A DNA stretch of 27,962 bases from Salinivirga sp035268865 (GTDB taxonomy: Bacteria > Bacteroidota > Bacteroidia > Bacteroidales > Salinivirgaceae), in NCBI RefSeq assembly GCF_035268865.1, contig NZ_DATFKB010000144.1:1-27962 (forward strand). Direction: 5' to 3'. Both the position numbers and the translations under genes were made by a program. Of the stretch, positions 1 to 7,399 are shown in pieces (the stretch's first letter is position 1; each line of letters starts with the position of its first letter). Under the pieces are notes generated by a model. It worked only from the letters and a program-made list of their open reading frames with translations. It was not told the DNA's origin and did not search any database.

Positions 1-330
1 TAATAGTTGGTCATATTTCTTGATGTCCTTATTTGGATTTGATTTTTCATGTAACCAGAAAAAGATCAATAAAAAAAGTGTAAAGCTGATTAGTGTAAAT
101 ACAAAAGGGATCAATCCTTTATAATAGATAGAAGAAATAAAGGTGGAAATAAGTAAAAATGAAACTATGCTAACACAGGCTAGTAAGAAGTTATGAGCTG
201 CTTTTTTTAGCTGAAGATTCCTTTTTTCATCTTCAATTACAAATACATAATTTTCTTTTATTGATTCTCTTGGGATTTGTAGAAGCCTGGTGGTAAGTCC
301 CTCAGCATATTTCTCCAAAGTGTTTTTCAT
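1..330 (-). CDS. Small membrane protein, unknown function (C-terminus outside window)
   Basis: An open frame reads leftward from an ATG at 330-328 and stays open through 110 codons to the window edge, so the stop codon lies outside. The first ~40 residues are soluble and charged (start MKNTLEKYAEGLTTRLLQIP). Two hydrophobic stretches follow at about residues 48-63 and 73-92, separated by a short Tyr/Lys/Gly turn, then a charged tail with HEKSNPNKD. This fits a small membrane protein with two transmembrane helices and cytosolic ends. I do not recognise a family. The reading frame is clean and hydrophobicity is patterned, so I believe it is a real gene. A rho-independent terminator for the upstream tRNA region lies about 100 bases before its start, suggesting it has its own promoter. 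Confidence 0.7.
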   Translation of the reverse strand, partial: MKNTLEKYAEGLTTRLLQIPRESIKENYVFVIEDEKRNLQLKKAAHNFLLACVSIVSFLLISTFISSIYYKGLIPFVFTLISFTLFLLIFFWLHEKSNPNKDIKKYDQLL

Positions 331-428
331 GATGGCTATTTTACATTTCAATGACGAATGTAATTCAAAGAAATAACATGAAAAAATGAGAGAAAAAAGA
401 CTTAAATCGACAATAAATCGACACAAAA

Positions 429-457
429 TAAAAAAGCCACTGAAAATCAGCGGCTTT
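429..457 (-). terminator. Rho-independent terminator
   Basis: Read on the minus strand, the stem AAAGCC/GGCTTT with inner CTGA/TCAG (one mismatch between the two helices, 3-base loop) is followed by a T run. It lies just downstream of the tRNA-Asp 3'-end remnant at 471-490 and is a diverged counterpart of the terminator at 666-697. Confidence 0.7.
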
Positions 458-490
458 AGTGTCATTTTAGCGGTCTGGACGAGACTCGAA
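453..490. repeat. 38-base direct repeat of tRNA-Asp 3' end plus flank, distal copy
   Basis: Bases 453-490 are identical to 693-730, exactly 240 bases away. The repeat covers the last 20 bases of tRNA-Asp (T-loop through discriminator) and 18 bases of downstream flank. A duplicated tRNA 3' end plus flank is the usual signature of an integrase attachment site (attL/attR), or of a decayed tandem tRNA copy. Confidence 0.85.
471..490 (-). pseudogene. tRNA-Asp 3'-end fragment
   Basis: This 20-base piece matches the T-loop, 3' T-stem, 3' acceptor strand and discriminator of the intact tRNA-Asp at 711-784. No 5' acceptor strand, D arm or anticodon arm is found next to it: the sequence where the T-stem should continue is replaced by the first of a series of hairpins (494-529). 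It cannot encode a functional tRNA. Most likely it is an attachment-site copy or a decayed duplicate. Confidence 0.75.
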
Positions 491-493
491 TCC

Positions 494-657
494 CGCATTG
501 CTGAAATTTTCAATTTCACCAGCAATGCGAGGACTCACGCAAAGTATATCAAATCAAAGATTTGAGACTTTGCGGGTCCCGCTTCGCGTGGATCCTCATA
601 GAATGACGAAAATTATAAATTTTCTATTCTATGGGACTCGCCAACCCCCGGGGGTTG
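494..657. repeat. Array of consecutive inverted repeats between the tRNA-Asp 3'-end copies
   Basis: Four long inverted repeats follow one another: 494-529 (arms CGCATTGCTG/CAGCAATGCG plus inner AAATT/AATTT), 538-574 (CGCAAAGT/ACTTTGCG plus AAATC/GATTT), 597-633 (CATAGAAT/ATTCTATG plus AAAATT/AATTTT) and a perfect 16-base palindrome at 642-657 (CAACCCCC/GGGGGTTG). A short GC-rich palindrome (572-582) sits between the second and third. The spacers share a GGACTC/GGATCC-like motif. The last palindrome contains a piece of the tRNA-Asp variable/T-arm sequence. No convincing coding frame is present; a 60-codon open frame that crosses it is judged spurious. Confidence 0.8.
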
Positions 658-665
658 CGATAAAT

Positions 666-697
666 AAAAAAAGCTCCTGAAAGAATTCAGAAGCTTT
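666..697 (-). terminator. Rho-independent terminator of tRNA-Asp
   Basis: On the minus strand, AAAGCT/AGCTTT and CTGAA/TTCAG arms form a hairpin followed by seven T. It begins 14 bases after the tRNA-Asp 3' end. Confidence 0.75.
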
Positions 698-730
698 AGT
701 GTCATTTTAGCGGTCTGGACGAGACTCGAA
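693..730. repeat. 38-base direct repeat of tRNA-Asp 3' end plus flank, tRNA-proximal copy
   Basis: Identical to 453-490. This copy includes the true 3' end of the intact tRNA-Asp gene. Confidence 0.85.
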
Positions 731-784
731 CTCGCAACCCCCGGCGTGACAGGCCGGTATTCTAACCAATTGAACTACCAGACC
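711..784 (-). tRNA. tRNA-Asp(GTC)
   Basis: The minus strand folds into a complete cloverleaf of 74 bases: 7-bp acceptor stem GGTCTGG/CCAGACC with discriminator G, 4-bp D stem, anticodon stem CCGGC/GCCGG with loop CTGTCAC giving anticodon GTC (Asp), 5-base variable loop and a T arm with TTCGAGT loop. CCA is not encoded. It is read leftward from a promoter at 803-834 and ends at the terminator at 666-697. Its 3' end is duplicated at 471-490. Confidence 0.97.
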
Positions 785-802
785 ATTGCTCAATTGCGTG
801 TG

Positions 803-834
803 CAAATAAATATGATTTCGGTGGAACCTCCAAA
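803..834 (-). promoter_or_regulatory. Bacteroidota-type promoter for tRNA-Asp
   Basis: On the minus strand, TTTG (834-831) is followed after 20 bases by TTTATTTG (810-803), one mismatch from the TAnnTTTG -7 consensus of Bacteroidota. Transcription would begin roughly 10 bases before the tRNA 5' end at 784. Confidence 0.6.
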
Positions 835-848
835 TGTTTTTTGAAAAA

Positions 849-1580
849 TTATAGCATTAATTTTTCCTTTATTTTTTTATACCCTGATTTACTTGTTTTT
901 ACTGTCATGTTATTTTTTAATCTTATTTGATATTGTTGTTTGCCGTACAGTTCAATGTTGCCTATTTGTTTTGTGTTGATGATATAAGAACGGTGGATTC
1001 TGAGGAAATGATCGCCCAGATGCTTTTCGTAAAAAAGCATTGTCTTTTTTTTGAGGTATTGCTCTGTATTTGTATGAATCATTACATAATCGTCCTGGGC
1101 TTCAATCATATATATATCTTCAGGGGGAAGAATCTCAATTTTGTTTCCGCTCGAAACCACTACCTGATCCAGGGGTTGTGATACTGTGCTTTCTGCTGCC
1201 TTATTGATTTCGGGTGAAATATCATCATTGATCCTTTTCATAGCCTTGTCGATGGCTGTATCAAAGCGGTTTTCGTCAAATGGTTTTAAAAGGTAATCCA
1301 CGGCGTTCGTTTCAAATGCTCTGATGGCATACTCGTCATACGCGGTAGTAAAAATTACTGCCGGCATTGGGTCTACAAGCTCAAGCATTTCAAAACCATT
1401 AAGCTTTGGCATTTGTATATCGAGTAAGATCAGTTCAGGGCGATGTTCATTAATGGCTTTTACCCCCTCGAAACCATTGGTGCATTCGGCAACCAGGGAG
1501 AACTCTTCATGGCGCGAGAGGTAATGCTTTAATACATTTCGTGCGGGTAACTCGTCTTCTATGATTATAGTTTTTATCAT
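849..1580 (-). CDS. LytTR-family response regulator
   Basis: A two-component response regulator of 243 residues. Residues 1-120 form a receiver domain: acidic pair E8/D9, phosphoacceptor D54 in the motif LLDIQMP, T79, and K99 in the KPF motif. Residues ~140-243 form a LytTR DNA-binding domain, with the typical IEAQDDYVMIHT and FLRIHRSYIIN segments. It is expected to be phosphorylated by the histidine kinase encoded directly upstream (1583-2623), which ends two bases before this gene's start, and then bind promoter repeats as a dimer. With the LiaF-like gene at the head of the operon, its likely role is a transcriptional response to cell-envelope state. Targets cannot be read from this window. 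Family call is secure; the stimulus is inference. Confidence 0.95.
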   Translation of the reverse strand: MIKTIIIEDELPARNVLKHYLSRHEEFSLVAECTNGFEGVKAINEHRPELILLDIQMPKLNGFEMLELVDPMPAVIFTTAYDEYAIRAFETNAVDYLLKPFDENRFDTAIDKAMKRINDDISPEINKAAESTVSQPLDQVVVSSGNKIEILPPEDIYMIEAQDDYVMIHTNTEQYLKKKTMLFYEKHLGDHFLRIHRSYIINTKQIGNIELYGKQQYQIRLKNNMTVKTSKSGYKKIKEKLML

Positions 1581-1582
1581 GG

Positions 1583-2623
1583 CTATGGAATCACAATTTT
1601 TACTGAAAAGAGTGTTTTTGTATTCTCTATGTGCAAACGCGCACGGTCCGAATATAATATTTTTAAGCGGTTCGATAAATTTTTTAATCCGGTTCCGGTT
1701 CCCTTTTTTCTCGATTCGCCCTCTTTGGTGTTAGTAATGGTAATTACCAATTTGTCCTGATCGGTTTTGGCATTGAGTGTAATTTTAACCGGGTCAATGC
1801 TTTGATTTACGCCATGTTTAATGGCGTTTTCTATAACGGGCTGAAGTACCAGGCAGGGAAGGAATCGTGTTTCAGCCTCTGGCGATACGTTTTTTTCATA
1901 TTTAAGGCGTTCCCCAAAGCGGAGATGTTCAATGGCCAGGTATTGGTCAATATGAGATAGTTCGTCGCTAAGTTTTACGAGTTGCTTTTCACTGTATTTG
2001 GTTGTGTAGCGCAGAAATTCAGAAAGTTTTATGAGCATTTGCCTTGTTTTTTCTGAATCTTCGAATGTTAGTGAACTAATACTGTTCAGGGCATTAAACA
2101 GAAAGTGTGGCTGCATTTGCATTTGTAGTGTGTTTACTTTACTGCGTTGCAGCTCATTTTCGAGCTTGCTGGTTTTAAGTTCTTTTTGCTGATAGTTGCG
2201 ATAATAGTGAATGAGTTGCTGTACAATAACCACAATGCTAAACAAGAAGACACCAATTAAAGCCCGGTAGGTAATGCTGTCGTTTAATGCATGCAAATAA
2301 TCTTCATCTTCGATAAGCATGGTTAGCATTGAATATGATGCCAGCAACCACAAAGTAACAATTAGTGCCAGCATGGGCAGGTATAAATACATTATTCTTC
2401 GCCAAAAGGGTTTTGCAGTACCCTCATATTCCAGTCCCATAAAAACGCCAATGCTGAAAATTACAAAAAGAGAATTAAAGACTACCGCATCAATGATGAC
2501 CATTTTTATGGGTTGGTGGGCCAAAAAATATAAAAAAGCAATATGGACTGCAGTTGATGCAGTCCATATTAGGCTAATAACGGTGGGAGAGGGTTTGGGT
2601 GTTTGTGGGTTAAAAATTTGCAT
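1583..2623 (-). CDS. LytS/YehU-type sensor histidine kinase
   Basis: A 346-residue membrane histidine kinase of the His_kinase/LytS family. About four transmembrane helices are visible (near 16-36, 40-63, 78-100, 119-139), then a coiled linker (145-165), then the H box QMQPHFLFNALNS with phospho-acceptor H173. The ATPase lid carries the GTGTGLKNLSNRL motif near the C-terminus. It has no large periplasmic loop, so signals are probably sensed in or at the membrane, possibly through the LiaF-like partner. Its start ATG overlaps the stop of the upstream gene by one base (TAATG), which means translational coupling. The response regulator follows after two bases. Confidence 0.95.
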   Translation of the reverse strand: MQIFNPQTPKPSPTVISLIWTASTAVHIAFLYFLAHQPIKMVIIDAVVFNSLFVIFSIGVFMGLEYEGTAKPFWRRIMYLYLPMLALIVTLWLLASYSMLTMLIEDEDYLHALNDSITYRALIGVFLFSIVVIVQQLIHYYRNYQQKELKTSKLENELQRSKVNTLQMQMQPHFLFNALNSISSLTFEDSEKTRQMLIKLSEFLRYTTKYSEKQLVKLSDELSHIDQYLAIEHLRFGERLKYEKNVSPEAETRFLPCLVLQPVIENAIKHGVNQSIDPVKITLNAKTDQDKLVITITNTKEGESRKKGTGTGLKNLSNRLKILYSDRARLHIENTKTLFSVKIVIP

Positions 2624-3366
2624 TAGCTTAATATTTCGCCGCCACCAAAAATGGCTGCACCTTTAATCACTAATGTATTGGTGTTCACGGTTTCTGTTAC
2701 ATCTAACTGTCGTTTATCATTGATACCACCAAAAATTGATGTGGCTTCAATGCGAATGTTCCAGTTTTCGGGTACATAGAGTTTCGATCCGCCAAAAATT
2801 GATGTCATTTCAATTTCGGCATAGCCGTTTTTGAGTTTTACATTTTTCAGGTTTACTGTGGACCCGCCAAAGATGCTGGTTATTTTTCCACCTTCAAAGA
2901 ATTCAGAGTTCAGTATTCGCTCACTACCACCAAAAATATTCAATTCATCAATAAAATCTTCAGAGTGTGAATGTTCATGGTGTGAACTCATGAAATTGCG
3001 CCTGCGGAGGATTAATGTAAGGCCAATTACAATTATTACCAGTGGCCAGAATACCGAAACAAAATCGATTCTCAGATTTGTGAAGATATCAGGTAATAGG
3101 AAAAATCCGCCAATGGCAAATAATATAATAGCTCCGGTGTAATTGCGTCCTGCCAGGCTAATGAAACCTATGGCGATGAGCAACATTTGCCATGAGAAAA
3201 TTATATCTTCTAAATACCAGGATAAAAGGTCAAAATTACTGAGCAGAAGTAAGCCTCCTGTAGCAAGTAATAATACTCCTGTCATTAGGCGTTTTGCTCC
3301 TCCTGTGTTTGAGGTTTGTTTGTTAAAGTGTTGTGGGTCCTTTTTTGTCTCTTCAGTGTGTGTCAT
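2623..3366 (-). CDS. LiaF-like membrane protein with IFGG repeats
   Basis: A 247-residue integral membrane protein. After a ~25-residue polar N-terminus come four hydrophobic helices (about 28-44, 59-72, 77-93, 103-120), typical of the LiaI/LiaF-like N-terminal region. A His-rich linker follows (HHEHSH near 129). The C-terminal ~100 residues contain five IFGG motifs (near 144, 165, 190, 211, 239), the hallmark of the LiaF C-terminal beta-solenoid-like domain. In Firmicutes LiaF inhibits the LiaSR two-component system that answers envelope damage. Here it is the first gene of an operon with a LytS-type kinase and LytTR regulator, so a similar control of the kinase is plausible but unproven. 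A good promoter lies at 3394-3424. Confidence 0.88.
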   Translation of the reverse strand: MTHTEETKKDPQHFNKQTSNTGGAKRLMTGVLLLATGGLLLLSNFDLLSWYLEDIIFSWQMLLIAIGFISLAGRNYTGAIILFAIGGFFLLPDIFTNLRIDFVSVFWPLVIIVIGLTLILRRRNFMSSHHEHSHSEDFIDELNIFGGSERILNSEFFEGGKITSIFGGSTVNLKNVKLKNGYAEIEMTSIFGGSKLYVPENWNIRIEATSIFGGINDKRQLDVTETVNTNTLVIKGAAIFGGGEILS

Positions 3367-3393
3367 GGTTTTATATTTTTTTTGATTTCAGTA

Positions 3394-3424
3394 CAAATAT
3401 AGAAGCACTCCATTCATTACACAA
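3394..3424 (-). promoter_or_regulatory. Bacteroidota-type promoter for the LiaF-LytS-LytTR operon
   Basis: Minus strand TTG (3424-3422), 20-base spacer, then TATATTTG (3401-3394), an exact TAnnTTTG match. The predicted start of transcription is about 20 bases before the ATG at 3366. Confidence 0.7.
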
Positions 3425-3565
3425 TATGAAATCGGTTAATGGTTACTTTTGGCAGGTGAATGGTTCATGAAAGAGGTGGAATGTATTGTAATGTTTTTAC
3501 TGCATTGTAAGTATTATAGTGAAAACAATTTACTCTTATCTGCGTCATAACTAATAAATTGACAA

Positions 3566-3991
3566 ATGGGATATTTATACACAACATTGCAGTTTGTATT
3601 GTTGGGGCTTATACTTTTTACTCCGCCTTTATTACCTGAGTCTATTGCCGCACAGGTAATACTGGTTATTAGTGTTTTGTTCGGATTGTGGGCAATTTGG
3701 GCTTTCCGGCATACACGTATTAATGTTTTTCCTTACTTGCGAAAAGGAGCCAGGTTGGTGCGAACCGGACCTTACCGGTATGTGCGACATCCTATGTATA
3801 CTGCTGTTTTGCTTTTTATACTTGCATATTGGATCGATCGGCCAAATATTTTTTATAGTATATACCTGGGGGCTTTATTAGCAGTTATGGTATTGAAAAT
3901 ACGCTTTGAGGAGGTGCAGCTTAAAGCCCGGTTCGAACAATACGAAAGCCGGTTTTATAACACATACAGAATTGTTCCCTGCATATATTAA
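3566..3991 (+). CDS. ICMT/PEMT-like membrane methyltransferase family protein
   Basis: A 141-residue protein with hydrophobic helices near 5-25, 27-48, ~80-92 and ~95-112. The central segment GARLVRTGPYRYVRHPMY is the signature of the isoprenylcysteine carboxyl methyltransferase/phospholipid methyltransferase fold, in which the RHPxY motif helps bind S-adenosylmethionine at the membrane surface. Bacterial members act on lipids or unknown small molecules, and the substrate cannot be told from sequence. The length is short for the family (often 150-200) but the core is present. It is followed after 49 bases by the DJ-1/PfpI gene on the same strand, possibly cotranscribed. Confidence 0.82.
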   Translation: MGYLYTTLQFVLLGLILFTPPLLPESIAAQVILVISVLFGLWAIWAFRHTRINVFPYLRKGARLVRTGPYRYVRHPMYTAVLLFILAYWIDRPNIFYSIYLGALLAVMVLKIRFEEVQLKARFEQYESRFYNTYRIVPCIY

Positions 3992-4040
3992 ATTGTATAT
4001 GCAATAATCGCTAATTGTAAAATTTTAAAAATTCAATGAT

Positions 4041-4562
4041 ATGGCAAAGCAACCGAAAAAAGTCGTAACACTGGTACATGAAGTTTTCGAAGATATTGAA
4101 CTTTGGTACCCGGCGATTCGTTTACGCGAAAGCGATGTGGAAGTGGTCTTTGCCGGAGAAGAAGCCGGCAAAACATATACAGGCAAGAATGGTCTTAAAG
4201 CAACTGCAGATATTGCATTTACGGACCTGAATGCCGATGATTTTGATGGCGTACTGGTGCCGGGTGGGTATGCCCCGGATAAATTGCGCCGCTACAGTTA
4301 TGTGCTTCATTTTCTGCAACAGATAGATGAACAGGGCAAGCCCATAGGAATAATCTGTCATGCCGGTTGGGTATTGATTTCTGCAAACATTCTAAATGGC
4401 AAAAAGGCCACCAGTACACCCGCTATTAAAGACGACATGAAAAATGCGGGTGTGCAATGGGTGAATGAAGCTGTTGTGAAGGATGGTAACATTATTTCGA
4501 GCCGCAACCCGAATGATTTGCATTTGTATGTGCCTGCCTTTATTGAAAGATTAAGGCAATAG
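4041..4562 (+). CDS. DJ-1/PfpI family protein (class I glutamine amidotransferase-like)
   Basis: A 173-residue protein of the PfpI/YhbO type. The start of strand 1 is followed by FEDIELWYPAIRL, carrying the acidic residue that activates the nucleophile. The nucleophile elbow is GIICHAGW with C106 and H107, and the C-terminal part has the typical NPNDLHLYVPAFIE. Relatives have been described as intracellular proteases, chaperones, or glyoxalase/deglycase-type enzymes that protect against reactive carbonyl stress. The exact activity is disputed within the family, so none is assigned. No signal peptide is present, so it acts in the cytosol. A terminator-like hairpin follows at 4600-4619. Confidence 0.92.
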   Translation: MAKQPKKVVTLVHEVFEDIELWYPAIRLRESDVEVVFAGEEAGKTYTGKNGLKATADIAFTDLNADDFDGVLVPGGYAPDKLRRYSYVLHFLQQIDEQGKPIGIICHAGWVLISANILNGKKATSTPAIKDDMKNAGVQWVNEAVVKDGNIISSRNPNDLHLYVPAFIERLRQ

Positions 4563-4599
4563 CCTACAGCTAAAAGTTTTTTTATTAATTAATAAAATG

Positions 4600-4619
4600 G
4601 AAGCCTTTGTACGGGCTTC
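4600..4619. terminator. Terminator hairpin between convergent genes
   Basis: GAAGCC (4600-4605) pairs with GGCTTC (4614-4619) around an 8-base loop. It is followed by a T-rich stretch on the plus strand, and by ATTTTATT on the minus strand. It probably serves both the DJ-1 gene and the convergent sensor phosphatase. Confidence 0.5.
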
Positions 4620-4634
4620 TGTTTTGTTTATGCA

Positions 4635-7139
4635 TTAAACTTTAAAGCCCATCACCAACACATCGTCTACCTGATCTTGATCTCCTTTCCATGCTTCGAA
4701 AAATTCATTGAGCTTTTCTTTCTGTTTGCCCATTGGCAGATGGCTTTCTTCTGTAATTAGGCTTTTGAATTTCTTTTTGCTCAGTTTCATGCCTGAGCTA
4801 CCACCAAACTGATCAGGATAACCATCTGAAAGCAAATACACCGCATCATTCTCTTCCAATTGAATGTCGTGACTGGTAAAATGTGGTTTTTCTTTAATAT
4901 GAGCGCCAATGGGCATTTTATCTGCTTTGTACTCTGTAAGATTACCTTCACGAATGAGGTAGATTGAGTTATAAGCCCCGGCGTATTGCATTGCATTGGT
5001 TTCGTGGTTTATGATGCAAAGCGACATATCCATGCCATCTTTAGCTTCATTTTTTTTGTCGTTTTGTGATAGTGTAGCTTTCAGATTATTCCTAAGTTGG
5101 TCAAGTATTTCTCCTGCCGGTGTTGCTGGATTACGGTTCACAATTTCATTGAGTAAAGCTACGCCCAACATGCTCATGAAGGCTCCGGGTACACCATGGC
5201 CAGTACAGTCAGATGCAACTACTATGGTCCTGGTGCTGTCTTCTTTCATCCAGTAAAAGTCACCGCTGACCACATCGCGCGGTTTGTATAGTACAAAGCT
5301 ATCACGGAACCGGGCTGATAATCTGGCTATTGATGGTAAAACGGCACCCTGTATACGTGATGCATACTGAATACTGCTGTCGATGGATTGCTTTTGCTTG
5401 CGTATTTTTTCTTCGGCATGTTTTCTTTTGGTAATATCTGAACCGTATGTTTGTACAACACCCACATCTGGTAATCCGCGAAGAATAAATCTGTAAATAC
5501 GGTCGTGCACGGTTGCTTCCATGATCTCGATTTTCTCCTCTGCTATGAATTTTTCGCAATCGAACTGCTGCATTTCGGGCAGGAGCTCTTCAATTTTTCT
5601 ACCTGTAATATCGTCTTCTTCAAAAGCGAGGTTAGCGGCCGGGTTCGATTTTAAAATTTCTCCTTCGGCATTGAAACGAAATACCGGTTCGGGGTTCAGC
5701 TCAGCAAAAAGCGCCATACTCTCAACTTCCTGCTGAATTTGCCGTTTTTTGGTAATATCAGATCCGTATGTTTGCACTACACCATGTTCTGTCAGCCCGC
5801 GCATTATCAATCGGAAAATCCTGTCATGCACCTTTATTTCAATGGTTTCGATAAGTTCTTCGTCAATCATTTTGGCACAATCGTATTTTTGCAATTCGGG
5901 CATGAGATCCGCAATGTGTACATTTTCTACCCTATTTTTTTGAAAGGCTTCATTGGCAGCCGGATTAGCTTTAATTATTTTGCCATGCTTATTGAAACGG
6001 AACACCGGTTCGGGGTTCAGTTCGGCAAACAGGGCCATGCTGCGTAATTCTTGTTTGATTTGGCGTTTTTCGGTCACATCTTCTTTGATGGCAATGAAGG
6101 TATCAACTTGGCCATGTTCGTCAAGAACCGGGGAAATGGTTGATTCTTCCCAGTATGTTTTGCCGTCTTTGCGTTTGTTTAGCATCTCACCACGCCAAAC
6201 TTTGCCATTTGATATGGTTTGCCATAGTTTTTTATATTCTTCAGGTGAAGTATGTCCCGTTTTTAAAAACCGTGGATTTTTACCCAAAACTTCCTTTTTT
6301 TTATAGCCTGATATTGCTTCAAAAGCTTTGTTTACATATTCAATATCTCCATTTTTATTTGTAATCATAATGGAGTTTGAGGTCTGCTCTAAACCTGTGA
6401 GGAATTTATTGGCTTCTTGTTTAGCTACCACAATTTCTGTAATGTCGGCTCCATACATTTGCACGGCACCATATTGGGGGAGCCCCCTTAATTCAAACCG
6501 GAAGGTAAGTCCGTGCTGGTTTTCTGCTGTTAAATTTCTTATGTCTCCGTTATGAATTAAATTTTCCAGGTCAATATTATTAATGGTCGGAACATAGGAA
6601 CTTATGTTTTCACCTTCCAGTTTTGTTTCTTCAAAAGCATTTTGTGCTGCAGTGTTGGCTTGGGTAATCTTTCCATTTACATCGAATCTTAAAACAGGAG
6701 CAGGGTTCATTTGGGCAAAAAGCGCCATGCTTTCGTGCTCATTTTCAATTTGCCGGTATTGGTTATGGCCTGTTTCTACAATGTGCCACCTGGTTTTCTC
6801 ATGACCGCAAGTTCGACAGGGCGGAACCACTTCTCCTTTATTTACAAAAATTTTTGTTTTATTACATGATTTGCACTGCAGTACAGCATCCATTGAGCTA
6901 ACTTCGTTCACTTTGAAAGTTAGTCTTGTTTTTGCGCTACTGTAGGTTGAAACCATGTATGGCACCAGGAAAGTTAAAGCCATCTTTATGTAGTTGATAT
7001 GGTTAAAATCAGCATGAGTTATAGCCCACCCTTGATTGATAAGGTTCAGAATGGCCCCTACAATAATGGAAACTTGCAAAGCCCTTCTAACGACTCCTTT
7101 ACTTGTAATTACCTGGCAGTAAATTTTAAATAGTTTCAT
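4635..7139 (-). CDS. NrtS-like membrane domain / zinc ribbon / four PAS / PP2C (SpoIIE) phosphatase fusion
   Basis: An 834-residue signalling protein. Residues ~15-70 hold two transmembrane helices within a segment (VVRRALQVSIIVGAILNLINQG ... FLVPYMVSTYSS) that resembles NrtS, a small nitrate/nitrite transport protein described from cyanobacteria. A zinc ribbon follows: C89xxC92 and C108xxC111. PAS domains lie at ~134-235, ~247-358 (canonical, with YVNKAFEAISGY), ~367-463 and ~474-570. The first, third and fourth are close repeats, each starting SMALFA(E/Q)xNPxPV. A coiled linker leads to a SpoIIE/PP2C phosphatase (~600-834) with metal ligands in SGDFYW (D627), ASDCTGHG (D644), LLSDGYPDQ (D772) and DQVDD near 826. 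It should dephosphorylate a Ser/Thr-phosphorylated partner, such as an anti-sigma antagonist, in answer to a membrane or small-molecule signal. The partner is not in this window. The NrtS match is from memory and is the least certain part. Confidence 0.88.
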   Translation of the reverse strand: MKLFKIYCQVITSKGVVRRALQVSIIVGAILNLINQGWAITHADFNHINYIKMALTFLVPYMVSTYSSAKTRLTFKVNEVSSMDAVLQCKSCNKTKIFVNKGEVVPPCRTCGHEKTRWHIVETGHNQYRQIENEHESMALFAQMNPAPVLRFDVNGKITQANTAAQNAFEETKLEGENISSYVPTINNIDLENLIHNGDIRNLTAENQHGLTFRFELRGLPQYGAVQMYGADITEIVVAKQEANKFLTGLEQTSNSIMITNKNGDIEYVNKAFEAISGYKKKEVLGKNPRFLKTGHTSPEEYKKLWQTISNGKVWRGEMLNKRKDGKTYWEESTISPVLDEHGQVDTFIAIKEDVTEKRQIKQELRSMALFAELNPEPVFRFNKHGKIIKANPAANEAFQKNRVENVHIADLMPELQKYDCAKMIDEELIETIEIKVHDRIFRLIMRGLTEHGVVQTYGSDITKKRQIQQEVESMALFAELNPEPVFRFNAEGEILKSNPAANLAFEEDDITGRKIEELLPEMQQFDCEKFIAEEKIEIMEATVHDRIYRFILRGLPDVGVVQTYGSDITKRKHAEEKIRKQKQSIDSSIQYASRIQGAVLPSIARLSARFRDSFVLYKPRDVVSGDFYWMKEDSTRTIVVASDCTGHGVPGAFMSMLGVALLNEIVNRNPATPAGEILDQLRNNLKATLSQNDKKNEAKDGMDMSLCIINHETNAMQYAGAYNSIYLIREGNLTEYKADKMPIGAHIKEKPHFTSHDIQLEENDAVYLLSDGYPDQFGGSSGMKLSKKKFKSLITEESHLPMGKQKEKLNEFFEAWKGDQDQVDDVLVMGFKV

Positions 7140-7373
7140 TGGCGCTAATTGGCTGTTTTTTAGTTGGTTTGTAAGTTAAGCTTTCCGTATGGTTGATAGG
7201 TTTAATGTTTAATTAAACACTAATGTAAATTAAAATAGTTACAAATGAAACTAATTTCATGGTTGGTTGTTTATTTTTTAACAGCTAATTAACCAATTTA
7301 TCATTCGGACCTCGTTTTATTGTTTTGATGGGTTTAGCCTCTGGTTTAAAACAATTAGTTGTGTACATTTTAT

Positions 7374-7381
7374 TATTTTTG
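7374..7381 (+). promoter_or_regulatory. Possible -7 box for the MarR gene
   Basis: TATTTTTG fits TAnnTTTG and lies 18 bases before the ATG at 7400. No well-spaced TTG -33 box is seen, so this is weak. Confidence 0.35.
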
Positions 7382-7399
7382 TGATATACCTTGCATAAA

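Noticed and set aside
494..657. CRISPR array
   Set aside because: The repeated units are different inverted repeats, not identical direct repeats with unique spacers of constant length, and no cas genes are present.
498..680. 60-codon open frame across the hairpin array
   Set aside because: It is made of palindromic arms and tRNA-derived sequence, has no coding-like composition and no homology I recognise.
3444..3451. TACTTTTG as -7 box for the methyltransferase gene at 3566
   Set aside because: It matches TAnnTTTG but lies more than 110 bases before the start and has no TTG at the right distance, so support is too weak.
4996..6804. Plus-strand open frames opposite the sensor phosphatase gene
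   Set aside because: They are antisense shadows of one long, well-supported minus-strand gene with clear domains.
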